Assembly: GCA_949297565.1 (NCBI GenBank)
Contig: CASFUI010000294.1
Coordinates: forward strand, 1 to 7,393
DNA: 7,393 nucleotides
Direction of reading: 5' to 3'
Origin: an uncultured Eubacteriales bacterium
GTDB taxonomy: Bacteria > Bacillota > Clostridia > Lachnospirales > Lachnospiraceae
Shown here: piece by piece, positions 1 to 5,663 of the stretch
How the letters are laid out: each line of letters starts with the position of its first letter
How positions within the stretch are numbered: position 1 is the stretch's first letter
Made by a program: the position numbers and the translations under genes
The notes under the pieces: generated by a model
What the model was told of the DNA's origin: nothing
What the model saw: only the letters and a program-made list of their open reading frames with translations
Database searches by the model: none

Positions 1-371
1 AAAATAACAAAAGCGCAGGCAAACGTAATATATCCGAGTCCGCACGCAAGGCCTGACGCCATTGCAAAAAATACAATAGCTATATCCTTAGCATTTCCGG
101 GAGCGCTTCTGAAACGCACAAGAGCAAACGCTCCCGCCATAGAGAAGGCCCTTGCAACATTGCTGCCGATGAGAAGAATTACACCAGCTACCACAGCCGG
201 AAGAATCACAAGCCCCACGATGAAATTCTTTCCGTACCCGTCTCCGCGGCATATATACATATAAACCACTCCGATTATGAGTCCTAAAATAACCGCTGAT
301 CCGATTGCTAACATTGATGAGCCAATGCCGATGGTATTATCTGCTGTACCTGTAAAAACTGATTCAAACAT
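1..371 (-). CDS. DUF4956 family membrane protein, 3' end cut by window edge
   Basis: Only the first 123 codons are present, and the gene runs off the left edge. The protein starts MFESVFTGTADNTIGIG and has hydrophobic segments near residues 20-38, 52-69 and 96-122, so it is an integral membrane protein. The stretch at 80-96 (GAFALVRFRSAPGNAKD) is what I recognise as the conserved core of DUF4956. The family has no proven activity, but members usually sit beside a VTC-domain protein, as here. I chose the ATG at 371 because AGGA lies 4 nt upstream with GAGGG slightly further away, and because the N-terminal residues look like family members. This start overlaps the VTC gene by 64 nt. A second ATG at 314 (residue 20) would cut the overlap to 7 nt but lacks a comparable ribosome site. 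I infer that it forms the membrane part of a polyphosphate-related complex with the VTC protein. Confidence 0.85.
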   Translation of the reverse strand, partial: MFESVFTGTADNTIGIGSSMLAIGSAVILGLIIGVVYMYICRGDGYGKNFIVGLVILPAVVAGVILLIGSNVARAFSMAGAFALVRFRSAPGNAKDIAIVFFAMASGLACGLGYITFACAFVI

Positions 372-1129
372 ATTGTCCTGCCCTCTCTTTCTGCTTCTTC
401 TGATTTTGTCCGTGCTAAATGCCTCTTATATTCCTCGCCGTACTTTGAAAATGACACAGGATAAATTTTTAATTCTGATATAATTTTTGTAAACCACATC
501 GGAACCGCTCTGTTTATCTTAATCTCCATAAGATAAATGTCCGGCGGAAGTATTTTTTCCCCGAAGCTTCCCAGCTCAAGCCTGAGATTATGCCTTCTTG
601 ACGTAATATTTTTGTCAAATGTGACCCTGAAATCACCGTCGTCCTTTTCAAAATACGCCATCCTGTCATATGACAGATAAACTTTTGGAACAAGACCGTA
701 AAAACTTTTAAAATAATCTATCTCTCCCATAACCTGACTGTTTATCCTTTTGTCACAAGACTCAAGCTCAATGGAAGAGACAGTACTCCCAAGATATCCA
801 TATGCCTTCTCAAGACTCATTCCCGTTCTTCTCTTATTTACTATACCGTCATATTTTTTCTTAATCTCAACAAACACTTCATCCGAAAGCTTAGGAGTGC
901 CATATGCCCTCAATCTAAGCTTCTCCTTATAAACCGGCTTTTCTATTGAAGAGCGAATCAGCCTGTCATCCCATGTATCATAGTAAATATTGCTGATTTG
1001 ATAGAATTCATTATCACGATTGTACAAATCCGGCACCATGTGACTTTGCATACAATATGTCACAGCCTGATACTGTTCCTTATCCAGCAGGTATTTCTTT
1101 TCACATCTGTTGAACACTTCAATTGCCAT
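308..1129 (-). CDS. VTC-domain protein, polyphosphate polymerase-like
   Basis: This 273-residue soluble protein belongs to the VTC/CYTH (triphosphate tunnel) fold. In yeast Vtc4 the same domain makes polyphosphate from ATP inside a tunnel lined with basic residues and metal-binding glutamates. The expected motifs are present in order: EKKYLL (10-15), NIYYDT (47-52), YKEKLRLRAYG (67-77), VFVEIKKKYDG (85-95) followed by KRR (99-101), FRVTFDKNI (167-175), MEIKI (201-205) and ELKIYPVSFSKYG (219-231). Tunnel Lys, Arg and Glu positions therefore look intact and the enzyme is probably active. No signal peptide or membrane segment is seen. The ATG at 1129 has AAAGGAG at 1136-1142, 6 nt upstream. The last 23 residues lie beyond the recognisable domain and are read from the same DNA as the start of the DUF4956 gene in another frame. 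The assignment to the domain is firm; polyphosphate as the product is inferred from the family. Confidence 0.88.
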   Translation of the reverse strand: MAIEVFNRCEKKYLLDKEQYQAVTYCMQSHMVPDLYNRDNEFYQISNIYYDTWDDRLIRSSIEKPVYKEKLRLRAYGTPKLSDEVFVEIKKKYDGIVNKRRTGMSLEKAYGYLGSTVSSIELESCDKRINSQVMGEIDYFKSFYGLVPKVYLSYDRMAYFEKDDGDFRVTFDKNITSRRHNLRLELGSFGEKILPPDIYLMEIKINRAVPMWFTKIISELKIYPVSFSKYGEEYKRHLARTKSEEAEREGRTICLNQFLQVQQIIPSALAHQC

Positions 1130-1135
1130 GCTTCT

Positions 1136-1142
1136 CTCCTTT
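1136..1142 (-). promoter_or_regulatory. Ribosome binding site of the VTC-domain gene
   Basis: Reads AAAGGAG on the minus strand, 6 nt before the ATG at 1129. It fixes the start of the VTC-domain gene and shows that the gene has its own efficient initiation after the upstream terminator. Confidence 0.8.
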
Positions 1143-1158
1143 CATCTCCCTTTGATGT

Positions 1159-1221
1159 CTTTAATTCTAAGTTTGTAATGTGTCCAAAATATGTAAAAAA
1201 TAAGTAAAAAATATGAAAAAA
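1159..1221 (-). promoter_or_regulatory. Probable promoter region of the VTC/DUF4956 unit with phased A-tracts
   Basis: Because a terminator ends the preceding operon at about 1231, the VTC unit needs a promoter between there and 1142. Four A-tracts lie at 1186-1189, 1195-1200, 1206-1211 and 1216-1221, with centres 10-11 bp apart, which is the spacing expected of bent DNA or an UP-like element. A TTGGAC at 1182-1187 (minus strand) resembles a -35 box. The following -10 candidates are poor: TAGAAT at 1164-1169 is a good hexamer but only 12 nt away, and TTAAAG at 1159-1164 is well spaced at 17 nt but weak. The region is supported; the exact boxes are not. Confidence 0.35.
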
Positions 1222-1230
1222 TTCTGCCTC

Positions 1231-1269
1231 AAAAATTTTGACGGCAGTAATAAGTATACTGCCGTCAAA
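1231..1269 (-). terminator. Intrinsic terminator after the mscS-like gene
   Basis: A perfect 13-bp stem (1237-1249 with 1257-1269; outer part TTTGACGGCAGTA) encloses a 7-nt loop. In the minus-strand transcript it is followed at once by A and then TTTTT (1235-1231). It lies 58 nt beyond the stop of the channel gene and separates that operon from the VTC unit. The T-run is on the minus-strand side, so its direction is clear, although a T-free plus-strand hairpin would also form. Confidence 0.85.
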
Positions 1270-1327
1270 TCACAAACAAGGTTATTATTCACATTTATTT
1301 TTAATTCGATTTCTAAGCTGCGCGCAG

Positions 1328-2215
1328 TTAATCCTGTCTGACACGCACGTCCAGCTGATTGTACGGAATCTCAATTCCGTTTTCGTCAAATACCTGCTTG
1401 AATTTCTCAAACAGAATAAATTTTGTATCCCAGTACGCCTCCTGACTTACCCACGCTCTGGTTTCAATCGTCACGCAGCTTGCATCCAGAGATTTAACAA
1501 CAACATTAATCTCCCTGCTCTTATCAACAGAAGGGTAATTCGTCACGATATCTCTAAGAAGTTCCTTTGCCTTAGTCACATCGCTTCCGTAGCTTATTCC
1601 TATCTGCATATCAAGACGGCGAACTCCCTCAGCCCCGACATTTACTATATTGGAATTAGAAAGAGTTCCGTTTGGCATCATAATCACACGGTTATCCGCT
1701 GTTTTGAGCTTTGTATACAGCATATCTATCGAGGACACCGTTCCCTCACAGCTTCCCGAGATAATATAATCCCCGACTTTAAACGGACGAAAAATCATGA
1801 TAAGAATTCCGCCTGCGAAATTCGAGAGACTTCCCTGAAGCGACATACTCACAGCCAGCGCCGCGGAGCCGAACACGGCAATAAGCGAAGCAGTCTGAAA
1901 TCCCAGAATATCAAGTATCACCAGAAATATAACGCAATAGCTTCCAATCTTCACAACAGAATTGATGAACTTTATAACACCTACATCAAAACCCGCGCGC
2001 TCAAGTGCCTTTGAACAGATCTTCATAAGCCATTTGATGACTCGCTTGCCAATCTTGTAAACCACAACGGCAACGACAATCTGCAGAAGCTTATCGACAG
2101 ACCAGTCCAGCACCTGCGAAAACACCTTTTTTATATTATCAGCTGAAAAAAAAGCTTCCGCCGCTTTTGTCTTTTCAGAAACAGTGCTCAGAGCCATAAA
2201 AATTCTACTGTCCAT
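1328..2215 (-). CDS. MscS-family small-conductance mechanosensitive channel
   Basis: This 295-residue inner-membrane channel has about the length of E. coli MscS. Family members open under membrane tension and release solutes on osmotic downshock. Membrane segments are predicted near residues 41-63 and 86-106, and a pore helix TM3 at 110-142. TM3 carries the alternating Gly/Ala pattern and ends in the MscS signature SLSNFAGGILIMIFRPFKVGDYI (130-151). The beta domain follows with MPNGTLSNSNIVN (180-192), and the cytoplasmic vestibule with ISYGSD (207-212) and ENGIEIPYNQLDV (278-290). The N-terminus before TM1 is hydrophilic. The ATG at 2215 has GGAGG 6 nt upstream and lies inside the end of the preceding gene, overlapping it by 11 nt, so translational coupling is likely. 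A later ATG at 2197 has no such site. Family assignment is firm; what it senses beyond membrane tension is unknown. Confidence 0.95.
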   Translation of the reverse strand: MDSRIFMALSTVSEKTKAAEAFFSADNIKKVFSQVLDWSVDKLLQIVVAVVVYKIGKRVIKWLMKICSKALERAGFDVGVIKFINSVVKIGSYCVIFLVILDILGFQTASLIAVFGSAALAVSMSLQGSLSNFAGGILIMIFRPFKVGDYIISGSCEGTVSSIDMLYTKLKTADNRVIMMPNGTLSNSNIVNVGAEGVRRLDMQIGISYGSDVTKAKELLRDIVTNYPSVDKSREINVVVKSLDASCVTIETRAWVSQEAYWDTKFILFEKFKQVFDENGIEIPYNQLDVRVRQD

Positions 2216-4544
2216 TCTCAGCCTCCATGTCCTTTAGTTCCTCGAGCTTTCTTTTAGCCTCCTCGTCTATTTTAAGACACGCTCTGCGAGCTTCCTCAGC
2301 CTTCTTGGCCGCTATTCTTTTAGCTTCCAGCGCCTCCTCAGCCGCAGCCAGGGCAATCTTTTCGGCCTCCTTAGCCTGTCTTGCCCTCTCGTCTGCCTCA
2401 TCCTGCACGCGCTTCGCCTCTTTGGCCTCTCTCATGGCTACTTCAAGAGCCTCTTTGGCCTCTCTTTTAATGCGCATCTTTTCAAGCTCAATCTCCGTGT
2501 ACGGTGTGAATGAATATACGGATACTCCCAGCGGTTTCAAATCCACCTTGACAGAGTTATCTCTCCCGTTCCATGCGGTGTCATTTGAACAGTACTCTCT
2601 GTTATCATCAAGCAAATCCCTGTATTTTCCCGCAAAAGGTACTCCCAGAGTAAACTGCTTTCTCTCAACAGGCGTAAAATTTATCGCCGCCAAAATAATC
2701 CCGCCGTCCTCAGCTCTTCTCAGCATCGCAAAAACAGTCTCCTCGACAGAGACATCATCAATCCACTCAAACCCCTGCGGAGCGTCATCAAGCTCGTACA
2801 TTGCAGGATTTTCCATATATATGCCGTTCATTGTCTTTACAAACTCCGGTACAGCCATACATTCTCTGATATTGAGAAGCTTTTTTCCCGGGTGCATATA
2901 CATATAAGCAATGGCTGTCTGAATATGACGTATCGTATCATCAGGATTGTCAGTCTTAGGTACAATATCCGACAGAAGTCCAAGCTGCCAGCCGTATCCG
3001 TTTCTTGAAAATCCCACCATAAATCTTTCGCTGTACTGATACAGCAGGCTGTATGTAAGCCTTCCGTATAACCCTTTTCTGAACAGCGGGTCAGTTCCCA
3101 TAAATGAAATAAACTCTTTTTTCCAGCCGTCATTCCACTTATAGTCAAATCCCAGTCCGTCCTCTGTAAGCTTCCCTGTGACAAGAGGCCATGCGCTTGT
3201 CTCCTCCGCAATCATAAGAGGCGGATTTTTTCGTGTATCAAACATTGTGCGCACACCGCGTATAAAATCTATTGCCGCAAGATTTTCCTTTCCTCCGTAA
3301 ATATTAGGAATCCACTGGCCTGCGTCTCTTCCGTAATCCAGATAAAGTATTGATGCAACCTCGCTGAACTTAAAACCGTCAACATGGTATTCCTCAAGCC
3401 AGTATCTCAGATTAGAATACAGAAAACTTCTGACCTCAGATTTTGAGAAATCAAACGTGGCGGCATTATACTCAGGGTGATTGTCCAGTCTTACCGTTCC
3501 CGTATCATACAGATGCGTTCCGTCAAAATACACAAGGCTGTATGCCTCCTGGCTCATAAACGCGCCGTTCCAGTCAAGTATAACGCCTATGTTTCTGTTG
3601 TGAAGCTCATCTATAAATGTCTTTAACCGGTCGCTTCCAACCTTAGGATTTACCCCGTAAAAATTAATAGTCTGCGCGTTCGCTCCCTCAAGCACCGGGC
3701 AAACATTCATAACTTCCGCATAGTTAAATCTCATCTCCGCAATTTTATCCGGCAGCTTATCATCCGTCAAATCAAGAATATCAACCTCACACACAGACAT
3801 AGGCATACCGTCATTATTTTCATGCTTCCATTTTCCGTCAGTCCACGTAAAATCACCGTACTTTTTATCGTAATCGGCAACCGATGCATAGTACACATCA
3901 TTCACGACACCCGTGCAGTACGGGTCTGATTTTTTGCTTATCTGACCATCCTTAAGCTTAACCTCATAGCAATACGGCGTGTCAGGCTCAAGACCCGGAA
4001 TAAATATAGTAAATATACCTGTTTCGCTGCATTTCTGCATCTGATAAATTCTTCCGTCCCAGTTATTGAAATCACCCACAACACTTACTCTTCTGGCATT
4101 AGGCGCCCACACCGCAAAGCTCATTCCGTCAACGCCCTTTATATTGACAGCGTGACTCCCCATATACCTGTATGCATCCTGTGCCGTTCCCGCAAGAAAC
4201 TTTTTCACATCCTGTTCTCTTATATTGCTGTCAAACGAATAGGCATCATATATCTCGCTCTTTTTTCCTTTTATATCCTCTATGATAAGCTTATACGAAA
4301 AATTTTTCTTAATAGGTATAAATGCGGCAAAAAAACCTGACTCATCCATTTTCTCCATTGGATACGGATTTTTTCTTCCTTCGGCACGCACCTCTATCTC
4401 AACAGCATCAGGTCTGAACACCTGAATAAGAGTTCCGTCCTTGCACTGATGCGCTCCCAGAATAGATTTCGGCGCATCGCACTCAGAATATACAATCCCC
4501 TCTATCTCAGGCCAATTCATCAAATCATATAATCTTTTCCCCAT
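2205..4544 (-). CDS. Catalytically dead glycogen-branching-enzyme homologue (GH13_9/CBM48) with charged helical C-terminal tail
   Basis: This 779-residue protein has the layout of bacterial GlgB: an N1 module (about 25-110), CBM48 (about 128-215, with FAVWAPNARRVSVVGDFNNWDG at 143-164), a GH13 barrel (about 245-560) and a C-terminal beta domain (about 600-678). Clear GlgB landmarks remain: GVILDW, VASILYLDYGR, AEETSAWP, GLGFDYKWNDGW, HPGKKLL, GFEWID and INFTPV. The catalytic set does not: region I His is F329 (DWNGAF), the region II nucleophile Asp is S394 with its Arg changed to K392 (GFKFSEV), and the region IV His-Asp is R514-N515 (FSRNG). The region III Glu (E447/E448) stays. Residues 681-779 form an Ala/Lys/Glu/Arg-rich helix absent from ordinary GlgB, which is usually 630-730 long. 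No signal peptide is seen. The gene starts 14 nt after the hydrolase gene with GGAGG at 4550-4554. I infer a non-catalytic glycogen-binding or scaffold role. An automated label of branching enzyme would mislead. Confidence 0.9.
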   Translation of the reverse strand: MGKRLYDLMNWPEIEGIVYSECDAPKSILGAHQCKDGTLIQVFRPDAVEIEVRAEGRKNPYPMEKMDESGFFAAFIPIKKNFSYKLIIEDIKGKKSEIYDAYSFDSNIREQDVKKFLAGTAQDAYRYMGSHAVNIKGVDGMSFAVWAPNARRVSVVGDFNNWDGRIYQMQKCSETGIFTIFIPGLEPDTPYCYEVKLKDGQISKKSDPYCTGVVNDVYYASVADYDKKYGDFTWTDGKWKHENNDGMPMSVCEVDILDLTDDKLPDKIAEMRFNYAEVMNVCPVLEGANAQTINFYGVNPKVGSDRLKTFIDELHNRNIGVILDWNGAFMSQEAYSLVYFDGTHLYDTGTVRLDNHPEYNAATFDFSKSEVRSFLYSNLRYWLEEYHVDGFKFSEVASILYLDYGRDAGQWIPNIYGGKENLAAIDFIRGVRTMFDTRKNPPLMIAEETSAWPLVTGKLTEDGLGFDYKWNDGWKKEFISFMGTDPLFRKGLYGRLTYSLLYQYSERFMVGFSRNGYGWQLGLLSDIVPKTDNPDDTIRHIQTAIAYMYMHPGKKLLNIRECMAVPEFVKTMNGIYMENPAMYELDDAPQGFEWIDDVSVEETVFAMLRRAEDGGIILAAINFTPVERKQFTLGVPFAGKYRDLLDDNREYCSNDTAWNGRDNSVKVDLKPLGVSVYSFTPYTEIELEKMRIKREAKEALEVAMREAKEAKRVQDEADERARQAKEAEKIALAAAEEALEAKRIAAKKAEEARRACLKIDEEAKRKLEELKDMEAENGQ
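2222..2226 (-). promoter_or_regulatory. Ribosome binding site of the mscS-like gene, inside the upstream coding region
   Basis: GGAGG on the minus strand ends 6 nt before the ATG at 2215. It lies within the last codons of the branching-enzyme homologue. It fixes the channel start and supports coupled translation of the two proteins. Confidence 0.8.
2416..2465 (-). repeat. 17-bp direct repeat, 33 bp apart, in the helical-tail coding region
   Basis: The plus-strand word GCCTCTTTGGCCTCTCT occurs at 2416-2432 and again at 2449-2465. The 33-bp offset is exactly 11 codons and corresponds to two copies of REAKEA in the tail (residues 694-699 and 705-710). An 11-residue step matches a hendecad helix repeat. 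It suggests that the tail grew by in-frame duplication. Confidence 0.7.
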
Positions 4545-4549
4545 AACAG

Positions 4550-4554
4550 CCTCC
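4550..4554 (-). promoter_or_regulatory. Ribosome binding site of the branching-enzyme homologue
   Basis: GGAGG on the minus strand lies 5 nt before the ATG at 4544 and only 4 nt after the stop codon of the hydrolase gene. It sets the start of the long gene and fits co-translation within one operon. Confidence 0.8.
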
Positions 4555-4558
4555 GTAT

Positions 4559-5407
4559 TTAAATATTATTTTCCACCCACGCCTTAAAAAGTTCTGTCCA
4601 CGCATATACCTCCGGCTGGAAATGCGTTCCGTCCTTTGTGTCGGTCTCCTTAGTTCCGAGTCCAAGCCCGTGATTTCCCGAAGGAAATATATGCAGTTCA
4701 AAAGGAACTCCCGCACTCCTTAACGCCTCCGCAAACAGCAGGGAGTTTTCAACCGGCACGCTTCCGTCCGTAAACGTATGCCACAGAAATGTTTTTGGCG
4801 TAGACGGACTTACGCGCTTTTCAAGCGACACTGACGAAACCAGCTCGTCATATCTTTCCCCCAGAAGTCTCTCAAAAGACTTTCTGTGAGCTTTATCACC
4901 CGATGTCAGCACGGAATATCCAAGCAGAAGACCATTCGGACGCACCTCATCCGGCGTGCAGTGAAGCCCGTTCTCCAGAAAATCCTTAAGCTCCGGCTGG
5001 TCGTACATTGTAGCGAGGCTTGCAGCGACATGCCCTCCTGCGGAGAAGCCTGCAATTATTATTTTGTCCGCATCAACATCCCATTTTTCAGCATTTTTTC
5101 TCACATAGTCTACCGTATAAGCCGCCTCATACAGAGCGCACGGAAACTCGTCAGGTGCGAGACTGTACCTTAAAACAACCGCATTATAGCCGAAATCCAG
5201 CATTTTTAACGCGACAGCCTCACCCTCTCTCGGAGAATGGTGCTCGTATCCTCCGCCGGGACAGATTATCACAAGCGGTCTGTTAAATTTATTCTGATAA
5301 TCGGGATACATTTCTTTTATATAAGTTGTAACTGTTGCCTTTGCACCACTGTGCCTTATTCCAAATCTTTCGTAATCAATATCAAGCTCTGTCGTCTCAT
5401 GTATCAT
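4559..5407 (-). CDS. Alpha/beta hydrolase, acetylxylan-esterase/lipase-like
   Basis: This 282-residue enzyme has a complete serine-hydrolase set. The oxyanion-hole strand ICPGGGYEHHSPREGE lies at 48-63, the nucleophile elbow GFSAGGH at 120-126 (Ser122), the acid at Asp214 in TDGSVPVENS (213-222), and the base at His246 in SGNHGLGLG (243-251). The pattern fits the BD-FAE/AXE-like hydrolases that remove acetyl groups from xylan oligosaccharides or other small esters. There is no signal peptide, so any glycan substrate would be imported or internal. The ATG at 5407 is preceded by GGAGG at 5414-5418. It is the first gene of the three-gene operon, with the next start 14 nt after its stop. Hydrolase activity is well supported; the substrate is not. 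Deacetylation of a stored or imported sugar would fit the glycogen-like neighbour, but that is a guess. Confidence 0.9.
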   Translation of the reverse strand: MIHETTELDIDYERFGIRHSGAKATVTTYIKEMYPDYQNKFNRPLVIICPGGGYEHHSPREGEAVALKMLDFGYNAVVLRYSLAPDEFPCALYEAAYTVDYVRKNAEKWDVDADKIIIAGFSAGGHVAASLATMYDQPELKDFLENGLHCTPDEVRPNGLLLGYSVLTSGDKAHRKSFERLLGERYDELVSSVSLEKRVSPSTPKTFLWHTFTDGSVPVENSLLFAEALRSAGVPFELHIFPSGNHGLGLGTKETDTKDGTHFQPEVYAWTELFKAWVENNI

Positions 5408-5445
5408 AAAAATCCTCCATTCCGAAGCGATTTATTGCAAGGGAA

Positions 5446-5483
5446 CGCAGAGAAAATTCCGCAAAGGCGATTTTCCTTCTGCG
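5446..5483 (-). promoter_or_regulatory. Bulged hairpin in the leader of the hydrolase operon
   Basis: On the minus strand CGCAGA, GAAAAT and CGC pair in order with GCG, ATTTTC and TCTGCG. This gives about 15 base pairs with a 2-nt bulge on each side and a 4-nt loop. It lies 39 nt before the hydrolase start in a leader of roughly 150 nt. It has no T-run after it, so it is not a terminator. I recognise no known riboswitch class in it. Confidence 0.45.
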
Positions 5484-5524
5484 ACAATGTCTGTCTGTGA
5501 CGCTCCTGCACAAACAGAGCCCCG

Positions 5525-5620
5525 AAAAATAAGCTGCCGCACCAAGAGCATTTATCTTAACATACAGTATAACACACAAATGTATCTATATGTCATAAAA
5601 ATTCTTCTTGGCGCGGCAGC
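5525..5620 (-). terminator. Long inverted repeat with T-run, probable terminator of the DUF1015 gene
   Basis: Arms 5533-5547 and 5606-5620 are 15 bp each, with one non-Watson-Crick position. In minus-strand RNA that position is a G-U pair, while in plus-strand RNA it would be an A-C mismatch, which points to function on the minus strand. The second arm is followed by TTATTTTT (5532-5525). The loop of 58 nt is long for an intrinsic terminator. It may instead be the remnant of a small mobile hairpin element. Confidence 0.5.
5566..5596 (-). promoter_or_regulatory. Candidate promoter of the hydrolase operon, inside the terminator loop
   Basis: On the minus strand TATACT (5566-5571) matches five of six -10 bases and is preceded by TG one base away (extended -10). 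ATGACA (5591-5596) matches five of six -35 bases, but the 19-nt spacer is longer than ideal. Transcription would start near 5560 and give a leader of about 150 nt before the hydrolase gene. Confidence 0.4.
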
Positions 5621-5663
5621 CCTTAAAATTAATACAGGAAAGCTTCCGCTGTCTCCCTGATAA

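Noticed and set aside
312..314. Alternative ATG for the DUF4956 gene that would reduce the overlap to 7 nt
   Set aside because: There is no good ribosome site before it, and it would remove an N-terminus that resembles family members. Kept as a caveat.
1318..1327. Perfect 10-bp palindrome CTGCGCGCAG directly after the MscS stop codon
   Set aside because: It is too short to form a useful hairpin (no loop) and has no T-run. The true terminator lies further on. It may be chance or a weak protein site.
1238..2014. 258-codon open frame on the plus strand
   Set aside because: It runs antisense to the clearly recognisable MscS gene, begins inside the terminator hairpin and has no recognisable motif.
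2227..2907. 226-codon Ser/Ala-rich open frame on the plus strand
   Set aside because: It is a mirror of the Ala/Lys/Glu-rich tail of the real gene on the other strand, whose composition removes stop codons. It has no family resemblance.
2205..4544. Calling this gene an active 1,4-alpha-glucan branching enzyme (glgB)
   Set aside because: Three of the four GH13 catalytic regions carry disabling substitutions, so the symbol was withheld.
5397..5579. Minus-strand 60-codon open frame in the hydrolase leader, starting with TTG
   Set aside because: It has no ribosome site, overlaps the hydrolase start, and its Cys/Arg-rich product resembles nothing. The DNA is better explained as promoter and leader.
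5634..5652. Short hairpin just after the DUF1015 stop (GGAA/TTCC with flanking ACA/TGT)
   Set aside because: The stem is weak and interrupted, and no proper T-run follows. The long inverted repeat further on is a better terminator.
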